Positions 33,808 through 45,376 of a stretch of 64,000 bases of DNA are shown here, piece by piece. A program made the translations under genes and the position numbers. This DNA comes from Anastrepha obliqua (lineage: Eukaryota; Arthropoda; Insecta; Diptera; Tephritidae), in the NCBI RefSeq assembly GCF_027943255.1, contig NW_026562179.1, positions 4,280,501 to 4,344,500 on the forward strand, written 5' to 3'. How positions within the stretch are numbered: position 1 is the stretch's first letter; the number at the start of each line of letters is the position of its first letter. A model generated the notes under the pieces. That model did no database searches. It had not been told where the DNA came from and saw nothing but the letters and a program-made list of their open reading frames with translations.

Positions 33808-34996
33808 CTAGTATGTAACCCCCGAAAATCGGGTGGCTTTTTTCCCACGGAAAGTAAACAGCATATGTGACACTTTTATATTATATATTAAAAGTTATGA
33901 TGATTAGAAAAGTGTATATTTTTATTCATATGTAATATGTAAGAAGTTATGCATATAACATTTTTAAGATTTTTTTCAGTTAAATCAGTAATTTTTTTTT
34001 TTAAACTACTTCATTATAAACTACATTCAACGTCAAGTTTTCGTTATTGCCCATTTGAACTCGTATATTTTCCCAGGATCTAACCCGGCTTAACGCAACA
34101 TAAAGTTGGCCGTGAGCAAAGCAATCCTCCTTTAAATGAAGCCCCACCCTTGATAATGTTTGCCCCTGGGCCTTATTTATTGTTATGGCGAAGACTAATA
34201 TAATGGGAAATTGGCGGCGCTTCAACGTAAAAGGAAGTGTGGTTTCGCTCGGCTGCAAATTTATACGAGGCAATAGAAATCGCCTTCCCTGAGCCTCTCC
34301 ACATAACACTTCCGCGTGCAAAAAATTCGGATGCATTTGTTTTATGATAAGTCGTGTGCCATTCACCAATCCTTCTGCTGGGCTTAAATTGCGAATCAAC
34401 ATTATCACTGTTCCAATTTTCAATTGAAGCTTATGCGGCCGAGTTCCAATAAAATTGAGGGAGTGTAAAAATTCCACACGGAATCTTACCTGATCTTGTG
34501 AATCAATCGTATCAGCGCTGAGATATGTGCGCTCTTGACCAGGTAGCATATTGACTATACTCGAGTTTATGATGGCACATTGATCATTTTTTGGACATAA
34601 TATGGCTCGGTCTTTTAAATTATCGATTTCTATTATTCCATGATTTGGTTGGAAAATCCAGTCAATGAGGTTTCCGTTTTTTTAAAGAATTTGATCAGGA
34701 ATTTTTACTCTTGATGCATTGTCTTGCCCTTCGCCGTGTCCTATGCGCAAAAGAAAATTACAATAGTCGGGTTCTTGACTGCGCATTTTGATTGTGAGCT
34801 TAAATTATTTTAAAAATTTCCACAAAGAGCAACGTTTTAAACATTTACCAACTATGCCAGTTCGTGTACTTCTCGGTACCACAGGCAAAACTTGCCTAAA
34901 GTCTCCACCCAGAATAATAATTTTCCCACCAAAAGGCGTCTCATTTTGGTGAATATCGCGCAAAAGATTAAAGAGTTCTTTGCCCATGCAATGCTG
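33808..34996 (-). pseudogene. Helitron A 3' end with longer helicase fragment
   Basis: The same CTAG end and CCCGATTTTCGGG hairpin as 26198. Helicase sequence runs from about 34996 down to 34001: ILGGDFRQVLPVVP (motif III), a degraded middle with frameshifts, then HKLQLKIGTVIMLIRNL, FAITINKAQGQT and LYVALSRVRS. Walker A and the Rep domain are missing, and the fragment ends against repeat R at about 34990. It shows the helicase sequence uninterrupted across the site where LOA sits in the two tandem units. Confidence 0.85.
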
Positions 34997-35078
34997 AAAG
35001 AGAGCTGAACAAAGCAAACGTTCTCATATACATATATGCGTATATTTGTGTGCCATCCCGCTTTGCATAGACATCGCT
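34990..35078 (+). repeat. Repeat R fragment
   Basis: GAAAGAGAGCTGAACAAAGC through GCTTTGCATAGACATCGCT, interrupted by the P-like element, whose 7-bp target duplication lies at 35072-35078. Confidence 0.7.
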
Positions 35079-37353
35079 CAGAGAACGTTAATGTATAGAG
35101 AAGTCTTAATGACAGGAAAGTGTTCATTTTCGAGGGGTACTCGTCTCGCGAAGACAATTTCACCATAGCCACATTTTTCAACAAAAATTAACAGTGAGGG
35201 GCTGAATTATGTAAATTTAGCAGCAGTCGATAAGAATTTCTTGGTGATTAGAAGCAAAGAATGTTAGGTAGCTTTTTAATATGACCTATATATTTGAATT
35301 TCTCCACATCATCCAAATTATGTACATATGTTATGTCTGTCTGTCTGGTGTCTGTAAAACTTTGTTGAATCCCTTCCAACTGAATCAAAATCCTCTATAG
35401 CAAACACTTCATTACCAGGCGCACAGGAAGATGGCATATGCAAATGTAAATTTGTGAATTTATATACATTTGCGCATATGTATATGCTGTGTGTATGTGT
35501 GCTCACCAGCCACAGCTCAAGATAAAACGGTAAAACTTCGCAAGAAATCCAGCGCGCACTCATGGCGCAGCGCACATTCATTGGCACAGCATTGTATGTA
35601 CAGTAAGCTTGAAATGTTACAGGCATCTTCAAATGCTATGATTTCAGAGTAAGTTTCTAACTGCAGATATATGCATATGTTTTGTGCAATTTTTATCAAT
35701 TGAAAAACTACATACGTAAAGTAATCTACTAATTAACTATTTGCCTACTATCAGTTAACATAAAATAATTGTTTCCAAATTTTATCTTAGTATTAAAATG
35801 TCCGAATCAGACCTTTTTTTAAGCTACTTGTTTTCTTCTGCAACTTACTGTATGCTCATGCGCGCACTTGACGCACAGCAGCTGCGGCTGTCGAGCATTT
35901 AGAAAGACATTTACATACATATATTTTTGCATACATATGTACTATGCCGCGGGCACTCGACTTGACAAAAATTGAAGATTTATCAAATATTGGCAAATAA
36001 TTCTACGCGAAATATTCCAATATTGACTATTTTCGAATTGTCGAGAAAATTGGCATATGGGCGGCTCGTTTCATGAATGAAAGTTCTTGCTCTTAGAAGT
36101 ATGAGCTCGAATTTATCAATGAATTTTTTGATGATGAGTTTTTGTTGCACACGCCGCCGCGACTGTTCAGCGCTATGGCAACTAGAATGATGGCCGCTAC
36201 GCCTGCGTCTATGACTGCATTTTGTTCTTGTAGTCGCTAGGCATAGAATTTTAGCTTTGAACGACATACGCATTTTGAGGAATAAAGCGAATGCCCTGTG
36301 TGTGCGCTTGTAATTATCTACATGCATATGTGTATATTAATAAGCATTGTTTTGCTTGAATTCAATATTTATATTTGCATATGCCATCTTTCTGTGTGCC
36401 TGGTAATGAAGCGTTTTGTATACAGAATTTTTTGATTTGTTTGAAGGGATATGGGCACCAAGTGTACATACGCACATACAAATATGTACATGAGTATTCA
36501 AAAGAAATTTGTTTTAGCATTTGAGGCAGGAATTTGATCATTAGGTTATTTACATGAAATATAAGGCGATGCTCGTGAGGTAGGTCATGTTGCTTCAGTG
36601 CACACATATGCGTGCAACATATACATATTTAATAAAGATGCAATTGAACTTAGTTGTCCCATATATGCAAATACGTTTCTTTGAAGTTTTCCTCTATTTA
36701 TTTTAAAGTTTTATACTATCTAGAAAATGCATACATACAAATGTATGTATATTATTATTCCCTGTAATAAAATGTAAATTGAAAAAGATTTGGTTTGCCA
36801 AAGGAACAAATAAATGCATGTTCAAATGTAAATACATATGTATGTCGATATACCAAAACACTTGTATGCTATGAATTAATTTCGACTCAAAAAATTAGTA
36901 AAAATTTTCATCAAATTTGTTTAGTTTTAAATTTGCTAAAACGCACATACCAAAATGTGAGAGGTCGTTTTATAATGTATTTTTTTAAATTAAATCAAAA
37001 TATTAAAGTTACTTTGATTTGATTTGGCGCATATAATAAATTCAATCATTTTTTCTTCATCATCTTTGTTTGAAAATACAAATTGAATAAATTTTCGTTT
37101 ACCAAGGGAACATAAAAATGCACAAGCAAATGCCTTGCAAAATGCCGTCGGCATTCGTCAATTTGATTTCATACAGAAACCAAAAACTGAGCAGAGCCAA
37201 TGTACTTGTACATAATTCACTGTAATCAGCTCTGTTAAGAACTTCCCCGCCTTCGTGTTGAGCGAGGTGAAATAGTGTTCGCCGTTTCACTTCATTTTTG
37301 ACAATTCACACTATTCGTAGCTCGTGAGAATTCTCTACATTTAACGTTCTCTG
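35079..37353 (+). mobile_element. P-superfamily-like (1360/Hoppel-type) non-autonomous element, longest copy
   Basis: Ends CAGAGAACGTT...AACGTTCTCTG are flanked by CATCGCT on both sides (35072-35078 and 37354-37360), a 7-bp target duplication as reported for ProtoP/1360 elements. At 2275 bp it has segments absent from the 1869-bp copies (around 35270-35350 and 35600-35930), so those are deletion derivatives or this copy has gained sequence. No frame resembles a THAP-type transposase. The interior contains a long inverted repeat with CAGGAAGATGGCATATGCAAAT. Confidence 0.65.
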
Positions 37354-37404
37354 CATCGCTGTTATTAGAAAGAGAGCTAAACAAAGCAAACGTACTCATA
37401 TATA
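37354..37404 (+). repeat. Repeat R fragment flanking the errantivirus
   Basis: GTTATTAGAAAGAGAGC...CTCATATATA. The order jumps relative to other R copies, indicating an internal deletion. TATA at 37401-37404 is the errantivirus target duplication. Confidence 0.7.
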
Positions 37405-37791
37405 AGTTAACACATGCAGCCCAAGGGCAGCTGTAACATTTGCAGTAGCCGAATCTATCTTTAAGCTGGCGATCAATGTTACTAGCGGCCTGCCCACATT
37501 AGCTGATTACGGCGAATCGGTAATACGACACCAACATGCAGCTGCACGATGGTTTCGAATTAAAGTTTGGCAAAAGTGCCAACTCAAACTTATTCAAATA
37601 ATGCACATCTGCTAATTCCAAGAACTTCATGAGTAGCCAGTCAGTGACTGCGACGGTGGCGGCTGTAGGTTAGATTTTAGCACTAAGTAGTTTATAAGTT
37701 TTAGTTTAGAAATTGAACTCAACACGAGAGCAAGTGCTCGCGTTAATAAATTGTAATTTAAAAAATTAAAAATCAACACAGCTCTTTAATT
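37405..37791 (+). repeat. Errantivirus 5' LTR, right copy
   Basis: Begins AGTTAACAC and ends TCTTTAATT. It is identical to the 3' LTR except at three sites (GATTACGG/AATTACGG, CTTCATG/CTTTATG, CAGCTC/CAGTTC). Confidence 0.93.
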
Positions 37792-37808
37792 GGCGCCTAA
37801 ACGTGGGA
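37791..37808 (+). promoter_or_regulatory. Errantivirus primer binding site (tRNA-Lys-like)
   Basis: TGGCGCCTAAACGTGGGA overlaps the last LTR base. It resembles the gypsy tRNA-Lys primer site (TGGCGCCCAACGTGGG) with a small mismatch or insertion. It is absent from the left copy. Confidence 0.75.
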
Positions 37809-38388
37809 CCAGGATAAACGTGTAAGGACATCCAGATCAAGACAACAAAACTTTCCAGACTTTGCTGTAAAATTTATTTTTAAGAAATGTAAGTAGAGTG
37901 CAAAGAGAAAAATAATAAATAATGTGTAAATTAATGTTTTAAAAAAAAAAGTACAACAAAAAAAACACAAATTACGAAGAAATTATGAAACTTTAATTAC
38001 ATTTGTATGAAAAATCAAAACATCAATTGCCAAGTCAAAAAATTTTTTAATTGTATTTTTCTGAAATCTCTGCAAAAAAGGCAGGCAAAATAATAAATAA
38101 TATGTAAATTAATGTTTTAAGGAAAAAAATACAAAAAAAAAACCAATTACGAAAAAATTATGAATCTTTAATTACATTTGTATGAAAAATCAATTGCCAA
38201 GTCAAAAAATTTTTTAATTGTATTTTGCTGAAATCTCTGCAAAAAGGGTAGGAGATAAAAAAATAATATATTAATAGTAACATCTTGAAAAAAATCCAAA
38301 ACGAATTGTGAATCGTCGATCCTTGCACGGAAAGTCTTACCGTTTTTTTTTTACTGAATGCTTTGTGGGCAAGTGATTTACTAAGTTC

Positions 38389-39771
38389 ATGAGTGATTGT
38401 GAATTAGGAGAATTGTTAAATAGGCTAAACAGTATAGCAATCGATAGAAGAAGGATCGGTGGTGTTTATGATCAGGCAGCTTGGCATTCAAGTGTAAATA
38501 TGTCTTTGGAAGCCATCCAGCTGAAAGCGCTAATAGAGAGTGCTGTTTCCTCTGCACTCGCTGTACAGGGGGAAAACTTTGAAGAACGACTGACTACCAT
38601 TAGTCAGCGTATAAATGATGTTAAGATTACTGTGCCAGAGGTAGAGGCGTATAGGGAAATAGAGGTATTGCCCGGTAGACAGTGTGACGAACCCCTTGAC
38701 ATTGTGAAGTCCTTACCAGACTTCGATGGCAAGCAGGAGTGCTATGTTTCATGGCGACAGGCAGCCCAGACGGCATATAAGATTTTCGAAAAACATGAAG
38801 GTAGTAGTAAACATTACCAAGCTGTTGCCATAATTCGAAATAAGGTGAAGGGACCAGCAGATATGGTGTTGGCATCATTCAATACGGTGCTGAATTTCAA
38901 GGCTATAATCAGTCGCCTTGATTTTACTTACAGTGACAAAAGACCCATCTACCTAATTGAACAGGAGCTGTCAACCCTTCGACAGGGAAGCCTGACACTC
39001 CTGCTGTACTACGACGAGGTTGAGAAGAAATTAACCCTTCTCACCAACAAGACAATCATGACTTACGATAAGACAATAGCTGCGTCCCTCAACGAGAAAT
39101 ATAGGATGGACGCCTTGCGAGTGTTCATTTCGGGTACAAAAAAACCGCTTTGCGATGTACTGTTTTCGGCAAGACCTAGCGACCTCCCATCTGCTTTAGC
39201 GTTAGCTCAGGAGGTAGAGTCAAATCACGAGCGGTACATATTCGCTAGCACCTACGCTAGGAACTTGGAAGATAAAGCCCAAAGATTTGAATTTAGGCAA
39301 CAGCATAGGGAAAAGGGTACTGGTGGAAGAGCCCCAGTCAAGGATTTTTATCCATCAAGAAGCCCTCATTTTAATAGAAATCAGGGTACCAATAATAAGC
39401 CTCCACAAAAAATGGAGCCAGTGCAGCCAATGGAGGTAGATCCTTCACTTCGCTATAGGCAAAGCACGCGACATCAACCCAATGTTCCGTTTCGAAATTG
39501 GGTGCCGCCTCATACAAATCAGAATGAAGCAAATAGGCAGGCTGCAAAAAGGCCGAATTATGGCTCCGCTCGATTTACAGGGCCGAAACAACAAAGAATC
39601 GACCACTTATCCGCAGGTCAAGAGTGCGAAGAATATCGAGATGTGGCTAATTCGGAGGCTGCAGCAGTGGACGATGAACTATCCGATTCTGATCAAATCA
39701 ATTTTTTAACGAAAACTCCCTGCTACCTTTCATCGAAAGGACAATTGCAGGGAGAAAAATTAAATTATTAA
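38389..39771 (+). CDS. gag: Errantivirus gag (right copy, open)
   Basis: 460 codons from a true ATG, differing from the left copy at three visible residues (a glutamine/leucine, a valine/alanine and a glutamine/lysine). It forms capsid-like helices, has an Arg/Pro/Asn-rich C-terminus and lacks a zinc knuckle. The frame passes to pol through a -1 shift near 39760. Confidence 0.9.
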   Translation: MSDCELGELLNRLNSIAIDRRRIGGVYDQAAWHSSVNMSLEAIQLKALIESAVSSALAVQGENFEERLTTISQRINDVKITVPEVEAYREIEVLPGRQCDEPLDIVKSLPDFDGKQECYVSWRQAAQTAYKIFEKHEGSSKHYQAVAIIRNKVKGPADMVLASFNTVLNFKAIISRLDFTYSDKRPIYLIEQELSTLRQGSLTLLLYYDEVEKKLTLLTNKTIMTYDKTIAASLNEKYRMDALRVFISGTKKPLCDVLFSARPSDLPSALALAQEVESNHERYIFASTYARNLEDKAQRFEFRQQHREKGTGGRAPVKDFYPSRSPHFNRNQGTNNKPPQKMEPVQPMEVDPSLRYRQSTRHQPNVPFRNWVPPHTNQNEANRQAAKRPNYGSARFTGPKQQRIDHLSAGQECEEYRDVANSEAAAVDDELSDSDQINFLTKTPCYLSSKGQLQGEKLNY

Positions 39772-42700
39772 TCGATACAGGGGCATCAAAAAATTATATT
39801 AAGCCTCTAAAAGAACTTAAGAATATAGTACCGGTCGAAAATTGGTTTTTGGTAAAGTCAATACATGGCTTTAACGATGTTAAGAAAAAATGTATAGTTA
39901 ACTTGTTTGGCACAAACAGTTGCTTTTTTTGCTCCCCATGCTTTCAACTTTCGACGGAATAGTTGGGCTTGACCTGCTTACGAAGACAAATGCTACGTTA
40001 GATTTTAAAAACAAAATAATAAAAACCAGTTCTGGCTCCGAAGAACTTAAATTCTTGAAGGGTTGTAATGTGAATTTCACACAAGTGGAAGACATAGAAG
40101 TGCCGCAAGCGGTGAGAAACAAATTTCAAAAAATGATAAAAAATTTAATAGGGGTGTTCTCGGACCCGAATGAAGCACTCCCTTACAATACAAACATTGT
40201 CGCCACTATTCGCACCGAAAGTGACGACCCGGTATATTCCAAGTTATACCCATATCCTATGGGTGTATCAGACTTCGTGAATGCGGAAATTCGTGACTTA
40301 TTAAGAAATGGCATAATCAGGCCATCTCGATCACCATACAACAATCCAATCTGGGTTGTGGACAAGAAGGGTAAGGATGAACAGGGTAACACCAAAAAGC
40401 GTCTGGTTATTGATTTTAGAAAGTTAAATCAGAAAACCATCGACGACAAATATCCTATTCCTAATATCACAGGTATATTGTCAAATCTAGGAAAGGCCAA
40501 GTATTTTACAACGCTTGACCTTAAATCAGGTTTTCACCAAATAACACTTGCTGACCAAGATCGAGAAAAGACCGCGTTTTCGGTGGGCCATGGAAAGTAC
40601 GAGTTCTGTAGACTCCCTTTTGGATTGAAGAATGCACCCAGCATTTTTCAGAGGGCCATCGACGACGTGCTTCGAGAACAGATAGGGAAGTGCTGTTATG
40701 TCTACGTCGACGACGTAATTATTTTTTCCGAAGACGAGGAAAAACACGTTGACCATATTGAGTGGGTTTTAGGAAGACTATGCGAAGCTAATATGAGGAT
40801 ATCCCGGGAAAAATCGCACTTCTTTAAACAAAGTGTGGAGTACTTGGGCTTTGTGGTATCTAAAGATGGCATAAAAACGAGTCCTAGTAAGATCAAAGCA
40901 ATTCGCGATTACGAGAAACCCTCAACTTTGTTCAATGTCAGGTCGTTCCTGGGGCTGGCAAGTTATTAAAGATGTTTCATCAAGGATTTTGCGTCAATAG
41001 CAAGGCCTTTGACGGATATTCTCAAGGGTGAAAACGGTCAAGTGAAGTCTACACAATCGAAAAGAGTAAAACTAGACTTAGATGAGGAACAGTTACAAGC
41101 TTTCAACAAGTTAAAAGAGGTTTTAGCGTCTGAAGACGTTATACTACCCTACCCTGATTTTAAGAAGCCTTTCGATCTAACGACGGACGCTTCATCAATG
41201 GGTATAGGAGCCGTGTTGTCTCAGGGTGGAAAGCCTATAACTATGATTTCTAGAACCCTCAAGGATCGGGAAAAAAATTTCGCAACCAACGAACGTGAGC
41301 TACTTGCCATAGTTTGGGTTTTAAAAAGCCTTAGAAATTATCTCTATGGTGTAAAGAATTTGAATATCTTTACGGACCACCAGCCACTTACATTTGCGGT
41401 ATCAGACCGAAACCCAAATGCTAAGATTAAACGATGGAAAGCGTTTATTGACGAGCACAACGCTCAACTCTTTTACAAACCTGGAAAAGAAAACTATGTG
41501 GCCGACGCTCTGTCAAGACAGAACATTCATACCTTAGAAGAAGAAAACCAATCAGATTTAGCTACAATACATAGTGAAACATCGCTATCTTATACGATAG
41601 AAGCAACTGAGAAGCCACTAAATTGCTTCCGAAACCAAATCGTTTTGGAGGAAGCCGACATGAACCTAAGACGGAATTTTATATATTTCGGCGAGAAAAC
41701 TCGCCATGTTATCCAATTCACAAATAAGGAACATCTCATGGAAGAGGTTAAATTAACTGTAAACCCAAATGTGGTAAATGCCATACACTGCAATTTGCCA
41801 ACATTGGCCAGCGTACAACACGAACTTATAAGGTGCTTTCCGGCAACAAAGTTCTGGTACTGTAAAAGCATGGTGGCCGACATTGTAAATAAAGACGAAC
41901 AGCGGGAGATTGTTGTTATTGAACATAATCGAGCTCATAGAGCTGCTCAGGAGAACGTTAGACAAATTCTCTGTGACTATTATTTCCCAAAAATGACCAA
42001 ACTGGCAAACGAAGTGGTTGCGAATTGTAAAATCTGCAGTAAAGCAAAATATGATAGGCATCCACGAAAACAGGAACATGGCGTAACACCAGTCCCATCC
42101 TATGCTGGAGAAATATTGCACGTTGACATATTTTCAACAGACAAGAAGTACTTTCTCACTTGTCTCGACAAGTTCTCAAAATTTGCGGTGGTACAGCCAA
42201 TACCATCTCGAACAATTTTAGACATAAAATACCCTATTTTTCAGTTAATGAATATATTTCCAGGGGCAAAGACTATATATTGTGACAATGAGGCATCGCT
42301 TAATTCCGAAACGATAAGGTCTCTGTTAAAAAATCAGTTTAATGTTAATATTGTGAATGCACCTCCGCTTCACAGTACCTCAAATGGTCAGGTCGAGCGT
42401 TTCCACAGCACACTTGTAGAGATTGCGAGATGCCTGAAATTGGAAAAAAATTTTGATGAAACAATCGAACTTATATTATTGGCCACATTCGAATATAATC
42501 GAACTATTCATTCTGTGACCAGAAAGAAACCCATTGACATAATTCACGCCACACCCCAGGATATGCGAAATGAAATAATGGACAAAATAGAGAAAGCCCA
42601 ACAAACTCTGCTGGAGAGGAATAACCCTTCCAGACAAAATAGAGTGTTTGACGTGGGGGAGCGTGTATTGGTAAAAAACAATAAAAGATTAGGGAATAAG

Positions 42701-42796
42701 TTAACACCTCTCTACGTAGAAGAAAAGGTAGAAGCGGACTTGGGGACCACAGTCTTAATTAAAGGGAGGGTGGTCCACAAGGACAACATAAAATAA
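39760..42796 (+). pseudogene. pol: Errantivirus pol (right copy, two breaks)
   Basis: Protease, reverse transcriptase (YVDDVIIFS near 40705), RNase H and integrase in the same order as the left copy. A T-run near 39925 is one base shorter than in the left copy, shifting frame inside the protease region. A nonsense codon near 40967 (GLASY then stop) truncates the protein after the reverse transcriptase palm. Downstream the frame is open to 42796, through RNase H and integrase (HVDIF, CDNE, NGQVERFH). Confidence 0.9.
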
Positions 42797-42848
42797 TTTT
42801 AATTTTTATTAGGATAACCAAGATAGACTAACTCTCATATTTTTCAGG

Positions 42849-44318
42849 ATTCTTTCGGTGATACTTCTAATTGGGTCAGCAACAGCAAAACTGACTGACT
42901 ACTCGCACTCTAGTTACATACCGATTCAGGACGGGATTGTAACTCTTTGGCAGAACGTTGACTTTCTTAAACACACAACAAATCTCAGGACATATATGGA
43001 AATAGCCAAAGAAACTAAGGAACTAACGAAACATTTCCCTGCATCTCCCATGAGGATGTTGCTGGACTCGGACATCGAACATATAAAAACACTTTTGGAA
43101 ACATTAAACATTCACCACAGACAGGCACGAAGCATAAACATTTTAGGGACAGCTTTGAAAGTTATAGCAGGAACACCAGACTTCGATGATTTTGAAAATC
43201 TAAAATTTCGACAACAAGAGCTAATTAATTCAGAAAATAGGCAAATAGAAATAAACACAGCAGTGCAAGAAAAGATAAATGAGCTAACAGATACAGTGAA
43301 CCTAATAACAAACAATGTAAAAACTAAGCAGATTGACACAAGTTATTTATACGAAACATTGCTCGCTAGAAATAGAGTTTTAATTTCCGAAATTGAAATA
43401 TTGATTTCAGCGATTGCCCTTGCAAGGATCGGCATCATTAGTCCCTCCATATTAAATTTTGACGATGTAAAAAAATTAATTAATATGCACTCTACAAACA
43501 CAACTATAACAGACTTAATGGAGGTATCTAGCATTAAGGTGCTGTTAGACACTAATTTTTTATATTTTTTAATTAAGTATCCAAAACCTATATTAGTATG
43601 TAAGAGAGTCATTTTGTTTCCCGTTCAACACAACGAAACTGTCCTACACTTTGGTAACAACGACAACGTCGCTGACTGTAACAATCAGATTTTGGCTATT
43701 GGCAGTTGTATTACAGCACTTACGTCCACATTTTGCAAAAAGCTCAAAAATACAACATGCGCACAACAACTGCATTCGGGAAGTATAGCTCACTGCAGCA
43801 CACGCCCCAGCCATCTGGAGCCGATTACGCTTGTTGATGAAGGCATCATAGTTATCAACGACAATACCGCTGTGATCAAATCAAATGATGGTTCTGAGAA
43901 AACTGTTACTGGTACTTACCTTCTAACCTTTGAAGACGAGGTTCAAATCAATGGTTCTTACTTTAAGAACAAAAACGGTATAGTGACAAAATTACCAGGT
44001 TCTGCGACAACAACACTTGTCAATATTACTGACCATCTAGAAATATTAAGTTTACCGTACCTAAAAAGAATGAATATGCACAATCTAGGGTACATTGCAA
44101 GAATAGAGAGAAGAACCATCATGTGGCCAATACTATCTGGCCTAACTTTTATCGCCATTCTGGTTGGCTGCTACTTTTTATTCAAACTGCGGCAGAGGAA
44201 AAACAGAAGGAGTCAAAGTCATGTTATTCAGGAGATCATTGAAAATCTTAAAAAGACCGAGGACGGCCTCCATTTAGAAGGGGAGGAGTTAACACATGCA
44301 GCCCAAGGGCAGCTGTAA
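42849..44318 (+). CDS. env: Errantivirus envelope glycoprotein (right copy, open)
   Basis: The frame is open from a probable splice acceptor (TATTTTTCAG, ending 42847) to 44318, inside the 3' LTR. It has no ATG at its start; in gypsy-type viruses the initiator comes from a spliced upstream exon, consistent with the signal peptide beginning right after the acceptor. A furin-like basic site near residue 90, a fusion-peptide-like stretch, a long helical region, several cysteines and a membrane anchor near residue 430 follow, with a short basic cytoplasmic tail. Unlike the left copy it has no frameshift. Confidence 0.87.
   Translation: MLSVILLIGSATAKLTDYSHSSYIPIQDGIVTLWQNVDFLKHTTNLRTYMEIAKETKELTKHFPASPMRMLLDSDIEHIKTLLETLNIHHRQARSINILGTALKVIAGTPDFDDFENLKFRQQELINSENRQIEINTAVQEKINELTDTVNLITNNVKTKQIDTSYLYETLLARNRVLISEIEILISAIALARIGIISPSILNFDDVKKLINMHSTNTTITDLMEVSSIKVLLDTNFLYFLIKYPKPILVCKRVILFPVQHNETVLHFGNNDNVADCNNQILAIGSCITALTSTFCKKLKNTTCAQQLHSGSIAHCSTRPSHLEPITLVDEGIIVINDNTAVIKSNDGSEKTVTGTYLLTFEDEVQINGSYFKNKNGIVTKLPGSATTTLVNITDHLEILSLPYLKRMNMHNLGYIARIERRTIMWPILSGLTFIAILVGCYFLFKLRQRKNRRSQSHVIQEIIENLKKTEDGLHLEGEELTHAAQGQL
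44276..44286 (+). promoter_or_regulatory. Errantivirus polypurine tract
   Basis: AGAAGGGGAGG lies directly before the 3' LTR (44287), the expected plus-strand primer position. Confidence 0.8.
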
Positions 44319-44673
44319 CATTTGCAGTAGCCGAATCTATCTTTAAGCTGGCGATCAATGTTACTAGCGGCCTGCCCACATTAGCTAATTACGGCGAATC
44401 GGTAATACGACACCAACATGCAGCTGCACGATGGTTTCGAATTAAAGTTTGGCAAAAGTGCCAACTCAAACTTATTCAAATAATGCACATCTGCTAATTC
44501 CAAGAACTTTATGAGTAGCCAGTCAGTGACTGCGACGGTGGCGGCTGTAGGTTAGATTTTAGCACTAAGTAGTTTATAAGTTTTAGTTTAGAAATTGAAC
44601 TCAACACGAGAGCAAGTGCTCGCGTTAATAAATTGTAATTTAAAAAATTAAAAATCAACACAGTTCTTTAATT
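44287..44673 (+). repeat. Errantivirus 3' LTR, right copy
   Basis: 387 bp, followed by TATA. Its start overlaps the last 32 bases of env. Confidence 0.93.
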
Positions 44674-45376
44674 TATATGCGTATATTTGTGTGTCATCCC
44701 GCTTTGCATAGACATCGCTGTTATCAATATGAAAATTTTGATAACTTTACACGCAAATATTTCATGAACAAATTAACCAATTTTAATTTTTATAATTTTC
44801 CGGAAATATGCTCATCAAAACCTTTGTTTTGATATATATTTCATATCTGTACATATTGTAGTTTAGTCAGAATAAGCGCCATGTTTTAAAATAATACTAT
44901 AGATACCATAGAAGAAGATAGAAGAAGAAGATTATTGCCATCACAACAAAATTCTGAAAAAAATTCGCAACACCCGTTGGGACTATGTTCATGAATACAT
45001 ATTTATTAGTAAAGAGAACAAAACAAAACAATTATTGAGAATCCAAATGTATACAATGCTGTGCTCATTAGAAAGGGAGCTAAGCAAACCAAACGTACTC
45101 ATATACATATGTATATGCGTATATTTGTGTGTCAACCCGCTTTGGATAGACATCGCTGTTATCAATATGAAAATTTTGATAACTTTACATGCACATATTT
45201 CATGAACAAATTAACAATTTTTATAATTTTCCTCAAATATGCTAATCAAAACCTTTCTTTTGATATATATTTCATATCTGTACGTGTTGTAGTTTAGTCA
45301 GAATAAGCGCCATGTTTTAAAATAATACTATAGATGATTTTAATTTAGTTCATTGACTTAGTTATTATATATTATA
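44674..45376 (+). repeat. Repeat R, locally duplicated
   Basis: R occurs almost twice here: once after the LTR (44674-44903) and again from ATTATTGCCATCACAAC (about 44935) to CTATAGATG (45336). A GAAGAAGATAGAAGAAGAAG seam lies between them. The left arm has only one copy, which accounts for most of the arm length difference besides Harbinger. Confidence 0.75.

Larger units (their letters stand above)
26494..34103 (-). repeat. 7.6-kb tandem duplication, unit 2
   Basis: Second unit, 7610 bp, with gene order identical to unit 1. A third, partial copy begins at 34104 and stays alignable until about 34330, where the helicase continues instead of LOA. Confidence 0.92.
37405..44673 (+). mobile_element. 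Gypsy-type errantivirus, right copy, structurally complete
   Basis: Two 387-bp LTRs (37405-37791, 44287-44673), a primer binding site directly after the 5' LTR, a leader, gag, pol, env and a purine tract (44276-44286). It is flanked by TATA on both sides (37401-37404, 44674-44677), the 4-bp duplication usual for gypsy. The two LTRs differ at three of 387 positions, all transitions, pointing to a recent insertion. Pol carries two breaks, so the copy is not coding-complete; env and gag are open. It sits inside repeat R. Confidence 0.93.

Noticed and set aside
38389..44318. Exogenous vertebrate-type retrovirus
   Set aside because: LTR ends, 4-bp TATA duplication, gag without zinc knuckle and pol layout are those of an insect gypsy-type errantivirus.
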